Shown piece after piece: positions 34,501 to 45,700 of a stretch of 64,000 bases of DNA. The translations under genes were made by a program, and so were the position numbers. The notes below the pieces were generated by a model that saw only the letters and a list, made by a program, of their open reading frames with translations, made no database searches and was not told where the DNA came from. The DNA is from Timema cristinae (lineage: Eukaryota > Arthropoda > Insecta > Phasmatodea > Timematidae): assembly GCA_039000515.1 (NCBI GenBank), contig JBCFYV010000001.1:9656928-9720927 (forward strand), in the 5' to 3' direction. Position 1 is the first letter of the stretch. Every line of letters starts with the position of its first letter.

Positions 34501-37500
34501 CAGTACTGCATGCCCGCAGAGGGAGTGAGCCTGACGTCCAAGTCGCAGCTCCTGTCCACGGATGAGGTCCTGCGGTTAGCAGAACTCTTTGTCAGAGAGG
34601 GTGTCACCAAGATAAGGCTGACCGGGGGAGAACCTACCGTCCGCAAGGACTTGGTCGACATTATTGGTGGGTGACACTGGGCTATCCCTCAGCTCATGAC
34701 TTACAAACTGACTCAATACTTTGCTCCAAGCACCAAGGGTTGTCAGATGAACGCGTTCACAAATAACTCGATTGTTCTAACCCTTTTTGGGTTCAAAATA
34801 AAGTCCCCTGGACTTGTAATTAATGTGTCCGACCAGAGATGTCACCATCCACTTCAATGGTCATGTGGTCAAAGATGTCCTTCTCATAATATGCTGGTTT
34901 GCCAAAGAAGGGGAGATTGGGATTCGAATATCGATCAAGTTTATTGAGGGTATGGTTGTGTTCTTAATGCAAATTCTGGTACATTTCCCATAAATTATCC
35001 CTTCCTTATCCCTTTGATATAAACCTAATTAATATGTGTGTAACCAGTCAGAATGTGATTCCAAATTTGTTCACATTAAGTGGTAAACCAATGTCTGGGG
35101 CCTGGTTGGTAGCATTTAATATAGTTATATATGTTGAACCAAAGCACTAGTAACCATCATAGTCGCCACTATAATAATTACCAATTTCCCTGTTCACATA
35201 AAACATCTTGAAACCCAGAAGGCCTAGGAAGCTGGAATGTTGCATGCATGTAATCTAAAACAAAAAAAGGGCGCAGTAATACTTGTTGACCGAAAATTAA
35301 TATGGAGACCAAAAAAAACTATAAAATATACACAAAAATGTTGTTTATTATGAAATCTTCGATTGGGGAAACAGTTTCACACTTCTTTTGGAGTATATAT
35401 TTGATCTAGTCTTTAATTGAAATTCGCCTCCCAGATTTTGAGAATCACTAAAAATGATTCACATTTGTAATCATTATCAAACAAATGCCAATGGGACAGA
35501 TTACACGACCCCCCCGAATGAAGCCGTGGATTTCTAAACAGAAATTATGCTATTAACTTGATTAAAATGCAGGTCTAAAATTTGCTAACTAAAATCTAAA
35601 TTTATTGAATCCTTGAAAATCCTTAGGAATTCGAGGTCTAAAAGTGCCCAGTCCTATAAATAGTTTTATATCTTTAACTTAATGAAAAAATAACTTACAT
35701 CCAAGGTCATCATGATTTATTGAAATGTCAGCGTATTTCACCTTCCAGCGTCCCTGAAGCAGATCAAAGGTCTGGAGACTGTCGCCATGACAACAAACGG
35801 TTTAGTGCTGACACGCCAGTTGGTACCCTTGCAGCGGGCAGGTTTGGACATCCTGAACGTGAGCCTGGATACGCTGCGCCCAGCCCGCTATGAGCAAATC
35901 ACCAGGAGGAAAGGTTACGAGAGGGTCCGAGCGGGCATTGACCTCGCTCTGCAGTTGGGCTACAGCCCCGTCAAGGTTGGTCAAACTGGAACTAGAAATG
36001 TGTAGATGTCTCTGATAGAGTTTGCATTCCTTAGTTACGGCGATTCAGCTAATGTAATTTTGTACACTGCCATTATTCTGAAACCTAACAAGCTTACCTT
36101 CCTTGTTTCCACTATGGTTCAGATTATATGATTGGGCCATAGTGAAGCCAATCACGGTAAGACTCTGAACCTTCACCATAAAAAGGAAGTATATCAAAGA
36201 GTGAAAAAAGATTTTTCCTTAAAGATATATAGATTGAAATATAAAATATATAGATTGAAATATAGTATGTCATTCATTGTGTGCTCTGCCCAGGGAAGAG
36301 TCACATGTACTGGATTTTGTACAATCACTGATCCAGAGAATAAGATTAGACAGAATCTGGAACAAAGATATCAGGAGGCTATGTTGGGAAAACAATTGAA
36401 ATTGTGTTTAAAGTGGTTTGGCCACATAAAAATAATGGAAACGGACGGGTGGCAAAGAAGGTGAGTGATAGACCAAGAGGATCGATCATATCACCAGTGA
36501 TGTGGTAATAAGAAACAAGAACTTTAGAGAAGTAATTTAAAACCAAACATTAATGGAAGAGTCTCACTGGAACGGTTTTATTATTTGCATTATTATTATG
36601 ATTGAGATATTTTTATTACTTTGTAACTCATTGGGCCAGATTCTTATGCAAGACTAGCTCGTTCCATTCTGGTCTAGATAGGTGGTATACTGTATTTAGT
36701 GGAGCACCGCACTTGAGGTATACTTGCCCCGTTCCAGTTCATTTTTAACACCGCGTATTACTACTCGTTTGGGGAGTTTACACATATTTACCATTTACTT
36801 ATATGTGCTAGAGATGAGAAAGGTTGAATTTAGAGGAAATGTACTCAAATTGGCATGGAAGCCGAGCAGTAAACCATTTAATGAAAAACACCTCTAGTAC
36901 ACCCGACTGGGATTCAAACCTCGATCTTCCTGTCATCGGCGGTTCCGTCCATTGCGAGAGTGATGCCTTGGACCATTCAACTAAAGAAACCAATTTAATT
37001 CTTCTGTTGTCCACTAGGTGAATGTTGTGTTGATGCGAAACTTCAACGATGATGAAATCTGCGACTTTGTTCAACTGACTGAAGATCGCAACCTGGACAT
37101 CAGATTCATCGAGTACATGCCTTTCAGTGGCAATAAGTGGGATTACGAGAAAATGGTGCCCTTCAAAGAGATGGTGGACAAGATTCAGGGGCAGTGGCCC
37201 GATTTCTATGCTATGGCCAACGGACCTAATGACACCTCAAAGGTAAACATGATAATTTTCTATTTTTGGCATATTTCTTATACACAAACACACACATATT
37301 AGAAACCAAACTTCTACTTTAAAATATTAGAGACAAAGGTGAATGTAGTTACTTAATTAAAGCGACAGTTTGTAAGTATTGCAACCATCCAATAAAAACC
37401 TTTGATTTCGATACTATCAAATATCAAAGTTAAAGGTCAAATCACCTTCACTTTGACTACCACAATAGTGTTCACATGTTTGAAACATTTTGAAGGAAGA

Positions 37501-40500
37501 CAACAACTGGGCTATATTATGAAAAGATTCTAGACATCTCGCTAAATATGACAAATAGAATTTTAACACCTAATAGTGAATAAATGTCATAGCTACAGAG
37601 AGGTCTGCTTCTGTTTGTAGAGGGAATGTGTGGAAAACTATTTAACAAACTTTGTTCATTCAAAAAGAGACATATTTGGATTAAAATTAACACAGATTAT
37701 TAAGGGTTAGCGGAATATAGTTTCCCACACATTTTTAATGTGTTTAAATTTCAATCCCTACCTGACATTTTAAAATATGTCTATGTATTTAATAAAAACT
37801 AGAACCCAAATGTTTCTCATATTTTGCGCCTGTAAGGTCTATTCATTGGCTCTCTTCTTGCAGGCGTTCAAGGTGCCCGGGTTCAAAGGTCAGGTGGGGT
37901 TCATCACGTCTATGAGCGAGCACTTCTGTGGGTCTTGCAACAGGCTGAGGTTGACTGCCGATGGCAACCTTAAGGTGTGTCTCTTCGGGAACACCGAGAT
38001 TTCCCTGAGGTGCGTGACCTGCCATCTGGTGGGCAGAATATGAACTTGGGTCTGTACTGAGACCCTTATTATAGGGAACCAATTACATTTAACATTAAAA
38101 CATAGGGGATTGGGATGAGGTTATTTTAGAGTAAATGTGACGACATTAGTATAGTAAGAGGATGGGGAAAAAACCAGATTAACCAAAGAGGTAATGGCTG
38201 CCTCTTGAAGAAAATTGTTGCCATCCAATTCGCTGGTCAAAGTTTCATTCTATCAGAACTAACCAGAAGGGAGTGTAAAATGTGCAATGCAACTTCCTAA
38301 ATATCATATTGTGTTACTCTTACCTCCGTACACAACAAGACACATAAAGTGAATAAAAGTTTTCTCCCCAGGGACGCTCTTCGTAGCAACTGCAGAGAGG
38401 ACGACTTGCTGGCCTTGATCGGGGCCGCAGTCAAGAGGAAGAAGAAACAACACGCAGGTTGGCAAACATTCAAATTTACTCGAAGCTAGGATACTTGGTC
38501 TCCCTCGAATTCTTAAGAATTTTGGAGATTTGAAAAAATGTTAGATTCCAAATTATTATTTTATAAAACTGTTACACCACTTTCTATGATCCTAGTCCTA
38601 ATTCAAGTCTTGTATTTGAAAACACAACTTACCCAGCTACGTTAACAAACTGAGAGTGAAAGAAGAAACGCATTTAGTCACCAGTTCATTGACTGCAATA
38701 CCTGCTTACAGGTCCATTTTCTTGACAAACAACTCTTCACTTATTAATATTATCAATCTGTAGGTTGAATTATTGCAGGTGGTAAATATTGGCTCCTGGA
38801 TAGACAACACTTCATACCGTTGTTAATTTAGTACGCAATGAATGTTGAGGATTTGCCTTTAAACTTTAAATAAGGTGGACTAAGGTCCTTATTACTTTTA
38901 CAGAACACACTATATTCTCAAAATAAATATTGTTCAGTTTGATTCCTACCAACAACAGTAATTTTATTGTTCCTTTTTTTCATTAATACAAAATAAGATA
39001 ACTTTCTCAAGTTGCATTGTAAACCATCTTTATGTGAATGCACGTTATATAAAATAATAAGTTGCCAGAACAACTTTTAAATAAAATTAGGATTGATGGG
39101 GGAGAAAACTATAATAATGCAACAAAGTTAACCTTCTGTAGAACTTTACGAGTTGTTTTACCAAAAATGGAGAAGGCAATGTGTCCACCTTAGACGTGGA
39201 CACCTATAAATTGTAATTATAAGATATCCTTGTTTATTATTTATTATTATTATATATTTGTCCGTGTCCGTCTGGTTCTTGCAGGTATGATGAACCTATC
39301 ACAGATGGAAAATCGACCAATGATTCTGATTGGTGGATGACTAGCACGTAAGACCTGCATCACGTGTTTTGTCCACCCATTTTGTAGAAAAAACATTAAA
39401 CATTATTTAAGAAAGTTTGTCTATTCAAAAATACCTATTATTGCATCTTTATTTAAATATTATTGTTACTAAAGGATGAGTCTATTTTACAGGGTTTTTT
39501 ACAGACATATGAAACATAAATTTAAGGACTGTTTAAGGACAAAAACTATTATTTCTCGTGCTGCCAAAAGCTAAACAGTCAATAGAAAAAGGAATTATAA
39601 ACCCTACAGAATTTTAAATAGATGGAAAACAATTACTTTACTGTAAATTTAATAAACAGATAGGACTATAAAAATAGAAATCTAACTTTATTGTTACTTA
39701 CTTCACTCTCCTTGGTTTATTGATTAGTGTAATCATTCTGGATTCAGTATAAATTGTAGTAGAGCTAGAACAAAAATTTAAGCGCTAAAGTGGATGGGAG
39801 ATGAAAAAATAGCTATAAGCAGGCATTCTAGTGCAAAACTGTAATTATAAGTGCTTAAAGTGTTAATAGGTAGTCAGAAATAAAAAAGAATTATTACAAA
39901 TGACGGACAGTTTTAGAGCAACTTGTACAAAAAAAATTGCGAATGTATATGAATTAAGATTTTTAAATGTAGGAAATTAAAGAAAACATTGTATTTCATC
40001 AACAGTTACGCTAATGTGATAACACAGTATGTATCCCCTTGCCCCTATAGAGTTTCCAACCCATGGGTACGACTATCTTAAGCTAGATATTTCATGCTCC
40101 AGTGCAGCTTAAATCGCGGTCTTCACAACCCTTTCAAAAATAAATATGGAAACATGGAAATTCCAAGACATTTCAAGACTCAGAGCAATTAAAGGACTTT
40201 TCCAGGCCTTGAAAAAAGACACATTAAACTCCAGGTCGTTCAAGGACTGTATGAACCCTGATCTTAACCTACATAAAATAGGTTTAAAATTAAAGTAAAT
40301 ATTCAAAACATTTTTAAATCACTACTAAGAGAAACTAAGTTCTTTATAGATTTTGGTAATCAATCTAATCTAAATTGCAAGGACTAGAAGCAGGATCAAA
40401 ATTATTAAATCTACATTAAAGTATACACAATTTTTATATTTTCTAACATATCATTTGACTTTATCTTGATTATAAGCTAAACATGGTATGGAAACCTTGA

Positions 40501-41714
40501 CCTATATTATGTTCCATTTAAGAACTGGTGTTTACTTTCTAAACTCAGGGCCAAATCAATACATAACTTGTAACCTAACCTAACCTACTTAGAATAACAC
40601 CCCCAACAGTACACACCCAATCCAATCCCACAAACACTTGCCCCCCCCCCCCCCAACTTGATTTGTGACAATTGTTTCAAGTATACTTTAGCTACTGATT
40701 ACACAAATTATAATTTAAAAATGACTAACTACCCGAAATTGAGAAATATTTGCTAACACAATGAATTGGGGATGAGAAAGGATGCATTTTAGAGGTAATC
40801 TACCCACATTTGCGTGGAAAACCATCAGAGAAAATCACCTTTAATAGACCCGGCCGTGATTCAAACCCCAATCTTCCCATCATTGGCAGACTAGTCTAAT
40901 ACAAGTCCCAGTTGGACTGTTTAAGTGGCTACTATTAAGATCCATTCTAGTGTGTATCTTAGAGTCGAATTTGATTATATTAATAAAAAGAGATAATATA
41001 TCTGCATCATTTCCCTAAACTTGCTAGGTTTTTTTTTAACCATCTGATAACATTGTTTCAGGTGGTCCATGCCCCAAAACATCCAGTCCTCCACGTTGGC
41101 CTCCATCCTGCCAACTTGACACAACGTTTCTTCAACAAACATATACACCACTATCTAGACAAGTGCGCACCTTTGTACAGAGTGACAAGCTCACTCACGT
41201 AGATGACTCGGGGAGTGCTAAGATGGTCGATGTCAGTGATAAAGGCGTAACAATCCGAACAGCCGTGGCGCAGGCGGTGGTGCAGGTGGGAGAGAAGATA
41301 GGAAGACTCATCCGACAGAATGAGCTGAAGAAAGGGGATGTGCTGACGATATCGCAGCTGGCGGGGATACTAGCTGCGAAGCGCACCTCCGAGCTGATAC
41401 CACTGTGCCACAACATCTCTCTTTCTAGCGTCAACTTGGTAGTGAAGCTGAACGACTCCGGGTCCATCGTGTTGATCAGCTCGGAGGTTCGTTGCGAGGG
41501 TAAGACCGGCGTGGAAATGGAAGCATTGACGGCTGTTACGGTGGCAGCACTGACTGTGTATGACATGTGCAAGGCTGTTAGTCATGATATTGTTATAACC
41601 GACATCTGTTTGCTCAGGAAAGATGGCGGTAGAAGTGGAACCTTCGAAAATAGCCTTAAATTGTTTTTCTTTTCCGCTCTTGATTCAGCAATGAGTATAA
41701 TTTTAATGTTTTAG
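31384..41714 (+). CDS. MOCS1: MOCS1 (molybdenum cofactor synthesis 1, MOCS1A + MOCS1B)
   Basis: Makes cyclic pyranopterin monophosphate from GTP, the first step of Moco synthesis. MOCS1A is a radical-SAM GTP 3',8-cyclase; MOCS1B is the MoaC-type cyclase partner. Exons: 31384-31503, 34499-34666, 35749-35975, 37018-37242, 37864-38009, 38372-38457, 39285-39332 or -39347, 41062-41714. All internal phases join. Seen in order: CNLRCQYC (SAM Fe-S cysteines, split by an intron), LTGGEP, TTNG, FIEYMPF, the second cluster [26 protein letters not shown] and the terminal ILIGG of MOCS1A, then a linker and the MoaC domain ([26 protein letters not shown]). As in vertebrate MOCS1, the A part ends at a stop while the B part stays in frame behind it. 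The N-terminal exon with the start codon was not found with certainty. Confidence 0.95.
31630..31917 (-). mobile_element. SINE family B, full copy with 10-bp TSD
   Basis: Full-length copy in a MOCS1 intron. Duplications AGTTATTGTA at 31620-31629 and 31918-31927. Same head, body and tail as the copy at 15438. Confidence 0.92.
32380..32880 (+). repeat. Tandem array, 127-138 bp unit, about 3.7 copies
   Basis: AGGATATTCTTGTGGCACAA begins at 32404, 32542, 32669 and 32804. Each full unit carries GGGTGCTG-CCAG-CAGCACCC, an 8-bp stem with a 4-nt loop; unit 3 has changes and unit 4 is truncated. Confidence 0.9.
33238..33450 (+). repeat. Short tandem repeat, about 27-bp unit, diverged
   Basis: Repeats of GGGTTTGAAGCYTGGAGAAC plus ATTTAA occur about seven times with variation, inside the same TIR element. 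Confidence 0.75.
34150..34246 (-). mobile_element. tRNA-like SINE fragment (family C)
   Basis: Minus-strand reading: GAGGTGGTCTTGGAGTAAAGTG-type A box and GGTTCAAACAC-type B box. Matches the layout of the fragment at 28251. Confidence 0.4.
34499..34666 (+). CDS. MOCS1: MOCS1 exon: Fe-S cysteines and GGEP motif
   Basis: Acceptor GGCTCTAG|GTCAG completes the CNLRCQYC motif (two of the three SAM-cluster cysteines fall here). LTGGEP contacts SAM. Donor ATTG|GTGGGT, phase 1. Confidence 0.93.
35749..35975 (+). CDS. MOCS1: MOCS1 exon: TTNG and SLDTL motifs
   Basis: Acceptor TTCCAG|CG, donor GTCAAG|GTTGGT (phase 0). It encodes [21 protein letters not shown] and [10 protein letters not shown], all typical of MoaA/MOCS1A. 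Confidence 0.95.
36130..36540 (+). mobile_element. LINE ORF2 3' relic
   Basis: Conceptual reading contains [17 protein letters not shown], the RWFGHxxRM-type tail motif of LINE ORF2, and further on [14 protein letters not shown] basic sequence in a shifted frame. In a MOCS1 intron. Confidence 0.6.
36748..36995 (-). mobile_element. SINE family A-like copy ending 22 bp before a MOCS1 exon
   Basis: Tail ACCGCGTATTACTACTCG, body, box B-like GAGGTTTGAATCCC and head on the minus strand. Its edge abuts the polypyrimidine tract of the exon at 37018. Confidence 0.75.
37018..37242 (+). CDS. MOCS1: MOCS1 exon: FIEYMPF motif
   Basis: 75 codons, phase 0 at both ends (CCACTAG|GTG, TCAAAG|GTAAAC). [14 protein letters not shown] and [15 protein letters not shown] are conserved MOCS1A segments. 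Confidence 0.95.
37864..38009 (+). CDS. MOCS1: MOCS1 exon: C-terminal Fe-S cluster
   Basis: Acceptor CTTGCAG|GCG; donor CTGAG|GTGCGT, phase 2. It carries the three cysteines CX2CX13C of the GTP-binding second cluster and [10 protein letters not shown]. Confidence 0.95.
38165..38310 (-). repeat. Partial inverted copy of repeat family R
   Basis: Minus strand matches 4975-5080 (GGAAGTTGCATT, TTCTGATAGAATGAAAC, TTTTCTTCAAGAGGCAGC). In a MOCS1 intron. Confidence 0.65.
38372..38457 (+). CDS. MOCS1: MOCS1 exon: RKKKQHAG
   Basis: Acceptor TCCCCAG|G, donor GCAG|GTTGGC. It encodes [19 protein letters not shown] and RKKKQHA, the conserved helix before the C-terminal tail. Confidence 0.93.
39285..39347 (+). 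CDS. MOCS1: MOCS1 exon: MOCS1A C-terminus, two candidate donors
   Basis: Acceptor TTCTTGCAG|GT. It encodes [17 protein letters not shown] and TGA at 39338-39340. Donor 2, AGCAC|GTAAGA (ends 39347), keeps the stop. Donor 1, ATTG|GTGGAT (ends 39332), removes it and joins the MoaC exon in frame. Both leave phase 1. The stop is followed by CTAG, the best-known readthrough context. Confidence 0.9.
40625..40646. repeat. Poly-C tract
   Basis: C homopolymer in the MOCS1 A/B intron. Confidence 0.9.
40745..40930 (-). mobile_element. SINE family A-like remnant
   Basis: Body (CCCACATTTGCGTGG, AAAACCATCAGAG) and box B-like GGTTTGAATCACG region, in the intron before the MOCS1B exon. Confidence 0.6.
41062..41714 (+). 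CDS. MOCS1: MOCS1 terminal exon: MOCS1B (MoaC-like)
   Basis: Acceptor TTGTTTCAG|GTGG. Open in frame from its first base: a linker of about 45 residues ([14 protein letters not shown]...), then the MoaC domain with [58 protein letters not shown] and DGGRSG. No in-frame ATG precedes the domain; the only early Met is inside it (AKMVDV). Translation of B therefore probably depends on fusion to A. Stop TAG; AATAAA follows at 41794 and 41831. Confidence 0.95.
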
Positions 41715-41793
41715 ACTTTTTAAAAAATGCACTTTCTACCAATTTTTATATATATATATATACAACTAAGGACATGGCTGTGATGATTTATTA

Positions 41794-41799
41794 AATAAA
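41794..41799 (+). terminator. MOCS1: MOCS1 polyadenylation signal
   Basis: AATAAA 80 bp after the stop, with a second at 41831-41836. Confidence 0.65.
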
Positions 41800-42179
41800 T
41801 ATTTTGTATCTATTTACTTGGTTTATAATGAATAAAATAGTATTTTGACAAATTTGTTATTTTAATTGGTTCACTACTAGTACGGATGTGTGAGGATAAA
41901 TGAGGAGATATTTGAATTGAAAAGTAGCGGCTTCGACAGTATAGGTTGATTGCGGGCTAACGCTATGGAGTTTTTTTTTTACGAAACGATGTGGCAACGC
42001 TGCAAAATCGTGTTATGGAAGTGATAGGTAAGGAAGACCTGAGTTATGAGTAAATTTTAATTTAGGTGTTTATTTGAAACAAAACATTTAGCTTGGTTTT
42101 TTTTAATACATGTGTCTTTGTTCTATATGGGAAATCAAGTCAATGTGACTTTTACGATGAAAAGAACATAGTTGACACT

Positions 42180-42300
42180 TTACACCTCTTCCACTGGACA
42201 AAGGAGTAATGGTTACCTAGTGAAGAACATTTTTCTTCACCACCCAATCTCCCTACCTAGATTTAATTCTCTCAGGACTCATCAAATACAAAACACCACT
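42180..42300 (-). repeat. Partial copy of repeat family R
   Basis: Minus strand shares TTGGGTGGTG, TTCTTCA and TTACTCCTTTGTCCA with the 22420 arm. Confidence 0.5.
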
Positions 42301-43030
42301 TCATAAAAGAGGGTGATTATAAACATGCAAAGGGGTGTAAAACCAAGTGTTAATGCTTGATTCACATGTTTGACAAAAATTTAGAACGTAATCTGCTTGA
42401 ACGTTGTGCATCAATTCATCAGTTGACTTTTAACGCTTTGAAACAGAAATTTAGAACAGCCAATTATAAAGATGAACATTTTCTAATTACGGCAATGGGA
42501 GGATAGCTTTGGAATGGACCCGAACGATATAGGATGTAATGAGGTGGACTGGAGAGAACTAGCTCAAGATAGATATGGGTGGCGTACTCTTGTAAGTACG
42601 ACAATGAACTAGAGTCCCAGATGCCATAGAACGAGACACACTTTTCATTGAACTAGTTATTTCAAATAGGCTCACAACAGTAGACGCAGCTGTAAACTTG
42701 TATCCCGATTTGTAGGTGCATGCACACTTGAGTCGGCTGGTTTATAAAATTTTGTTGCTTCTTCCATATAGAATTATGGAGAAACATACACAACAGATTG
42801 TTTCTACGGTTGCAGAAGGATCTATGAAGTTTGCGCTAATTTCAGTTCCGCTCTTGTTTCTCAGTGAGAATGCGAGTCTACAGTAAAAGGAACTTAAGAA
42901 AATGATTATCACAAATAACAGACACGGGATATGAATATATATACTTTGATCAGAAATGTAATGGTATACATTAAGTAAAATATCAATCTATTGAAACAAG
43001 ATGTGTTTGCCTTTGCTTGTGAAGAGAATG

Positions 43031-43594
43031 TCATTCCCGAAGTTTAGCCAGTCTCTTGACTAAATCATCTTGTTCCTCAACAGAGCCATATTCCACCGGT
43101 AGTGACACCATCAAATCCAACCCTGCTTCTTCTGCGACTTCGTTTAACAGTGCCTCCACGTCGAGTATCGGTACTGCTGTGGTCGTGGCTTCCGACATCA
43201 TGTCCTTTATGCAAGACTCTCTAACATCCAGCTCTTCTAAATTATTCTCAAACTCATCCATGAGCTTAGAAATCCTTTCCAAATTCATAGATTTTAAAGT
43301 TTTATCCATAGCCTCACTGACTTTCCTCAACGAGTTGGTAATCCTGTTCATGGTCTGAGCATCTTGCACTTTGGCCGCAATCGCCTCCACGCGGGCGCTC
43401 ATCGTCAAGAAGTTCAGCGCTTGGTTCCTTTGACGGATTGAGTTTTCAGCGTGGATCTTGGCGACGGCCAAGTTGCCTTTCCTGATGTGTTTCTTGCACT
43501 GCTCTTTTTCTATCTTTTCTTGTTTCTGGCTTCTCCTTGCGTTCCTAGACATTTCTTTCGCTGCAAATTTCAAATTGAATATGTGTCTGTCCAT
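43031..43594 (-). CDS. Chmp1: CHMP1-like ESCRT-III subunit, intronless
   Basis: ESCRT-III proteins polymerise on membranes for endosomal sorting, cytokinesis and nuclear envelope sealing; CHMP1 recruits VPS4 and spastin through its tail. This 187-residue frame starts MDRHIFNLKFAAKEMSRNAR, like CHMP1 (usual length 196-203). It keeps KGNLAVAKIHAENSIRQRNQ and MSARVEAIAAKVQ, and ends in the MIT-interacting motif DDLVKRLAKLRE. Basic N-terminal helices and an acidic C-terminal part are as in the family. No intron interrupts it, and it differs more from human CHMP1 than is usual for an insect orthologue, so I infer a retrocopy that is still open. No clear polyadenylation signal was seen. Upstream, minus-strand sequence is ordinary. 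It could instead be the sole, fast-evolving CHMP1 gene. Confidence 0.92.
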   Translation of the reverse strand: MDRHIFNLKFAAKEMSRNARRSQKQEKIEKEQCKKHIRKGNLAVAKIHAENSIRQRNQALNFLTMSARVEAIAAKVQDAQTMNRITNSLRKVSEAMDKTLKSMNLERISKLMDEFENNLEELDVRESCIKDMMSEATTTAVPILDVEALLNEVAEEAGLDLMVSLPVEYGSVEEQDDLVKRLAKLRE

Positions 43595-44281
43595 CTAAGC
43601 CCTTCATATAACGTTGCTGTTAAGTGCCTACATACTCTCTGTGCGTCAGTTTTTTTCTACTTTCACACCAGCTCAAACTGCCGTTGCTTAGCGTAGCAAC
43701 TATGTCCATTACAATGCATGCAATAGTTAAGTTGGCTACTACATGATAATAAACACACTTTAAAAATCAAATTAGTCTTGATACTCTACAATTCTAAATC
43801 TTAATTCTAACAATGAATCTCAAATCAGGATCTTGGGAAATATGAACCAAATAAAATTATAAAAAATAGTAACTAAATGTTAACATTTACTACTATATGG
43901 CATATAATATTACAACATTTATACGTTGTTAAGTAATGTTGAGGTTGATCTATCAATGAGTAATTGTGCTTTAAACAAATTTCAATTCAAATTTTAGAGT
44001 TTTTTTTTTAAATCTCTCAATTGTTTGAAAAATCTACGCATCATGCATAGTTTGAGGGTAATTTCTCAAATAAAGATATTTATAACATTTCTAAAAATAA
44101 TTTTCCTCAAACCAAAGTGTCCACAGGACTCTTATTGTATTAATTGTAAAAATGTTAGGAAGGGGAGGGGAGGAAGTGTGGCCTAAAACACTTCTACTAG
44201 AATCAAATATATGAAATCTTTTTTTTAAAAAAAATATCAATTCGGCCATGATCCAGAGGTTTATAGAGCCAGCCGATCGAA

Positions 44282-44641
44282 ATCAACGCAGCAGCGGAGA
44301 TGGTAGCGGCATTACTAGCACTGGATTGGCAACACAACAAAGACCCAGAGGACATCCAACTCATCCGATTGGGGGTTGACAACTCCACTGTTTTTTAGGG
44401 CCTCCCGTCGGGGAAGAGCCTGGTTTTCAACATCATGGCAATCAGAAATCTCCACATCTAGGTAACAAACCGACTTCGCAAGAGGCCTTGGGACATTTAC
44501 TGGGTGGAGTCGCAGATGAACCCGGCAGACATCCCTTCTAGAGCAGTACTGGAAACCCTGATCACGGAAGAAGCCCCGACAGCGGGAGAAGCAGACCTAA
44601 GGACGGTACCGACAGACCGACTAGGACTCTTTTATATATAA
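44282..44641 (+). pseudogene. Dead retroelement RNase H fragment
   Basis: Conceptual reading INAAAEMVAALLALDW, then LGVDNSTVF, then YWVESQMNPADIPSRAV is the RNase H pattern (E, D and the NPAD-SR end) of retroelement pol. Two in-frame TAG codons (44396, 44459) kill it. The frame ends at TAA 44639 with no integrase behind it. The exact class (gypsy, BEL or DIRS-like) cannot be fixed from this fragment. Confidence 0.7.
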
Positions 44642-44790
44642 ACTTTGTATGTAAATGAACACTGTATAAACCTAGTTTATTGAGACTAATAAAGAGGCCA
44701 AGAGCCGCAGTCTCGTCTCGGCATATTCGGCTGTCCCTCTCGGGACCTTCCACCCGCTATTCCGCACGAGCGAGAGTAAAAAAGTGGTTG
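44642..44790 (+). mobile_element. LTR-like end of the same retroelement
   Basis: Right after the pol stop: a TATAAA at 44668, AATAAA at 44689-44694, a GC-richer stretch, then TGGTTGGTGGAGGGAAC resembling a post-LTR leader. I found no second LTR copy. Confidence 0.35.
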
Positions 44791-45478
44791 GTGGAGGGAA
44801 CTCAGGAGACCAGTCAGAGCTTGGTGAGTCAAGAAAATGGAAGCCAAAGCTGTCATTTATGTGGTAGAATGAATAGAGAAATTAGCTCGAGTGCCAGGTA
44901 TATATATATTTTAACAAGGTAGCTTAGGCCTATTTATCAGACTTTGCACCGATTGTGTGGTATCTTTATTTGTTTTTCCAACTTCATACATTATTAAATA
45001 AATGCAATCAATAGCACTAAACCTAAAATGTGTAAAATGTTACAATTTAGAAATATTTATTATATGATTGGATTCAAATTCAGAAACCTTAGTACTCAAC
45101 AGATTGGATTAAACATCTTTATTAAAGTAGGGCTAAAAATAAATTATTCAATTCAGATCTACAAAATAAAACGTTGGACCCAATATTTTTTTAAACACAA
45201 ATTCTAGCTTTATAGAATAAATTCTATCAAACGCGAGAAGTTGGATAGAATAATTAACATTTAATAACACAGCTTACAATGCTACTAAAATTAAACTGTG
45301 CAATTAAGACCGTGTTGGGAGTTCAGAAAGTTTCACAACAAAAATAAATAAATCCTTATAATTATTGCTTAAAAACTGACACACTAATCTTGGCACTATA
45401 TAAAATAAAATGTATTATTAAATAATGTAGCACTGGATAAATTCACCAAAATTAACTAATTGAACTTAAGCTAGTTTC
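44791..45478. other. AT-rich stretch, nothing recognised
   Basis: No coding or repeat signal that I can support. Confidence 0.4.
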
Positions 45479-45489
45479 TTTAACTTCTT

Positions 45490-45660
45490 AACCCTTCCTT
45501 CACCTCTGACAAGACATCTTGTGAATGTGTGGAATGCCAGGTCGCCACCGTGGTTCGGATCCCACGTTAAACTGTAGGTCCTTCATTTCATCTCACAATC
45601 ACTCTACCATTATACATTACCGTAAGTGTGTACAACCCGAACGGGTAGTAAGACCCGTGC

Positions 45661-45700
<40 letters not shown>

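Noticed and set aside
41195..41585. Minus-strand frames opposite the MoaC exon
   Set aside because: Antisense shadows of a well-conserved exon.
43056..43696. Plus-strand frames opposite CHMP1
   Set aside because: Shadow frames; Ser-rich translation is the antisense of acidic codons.
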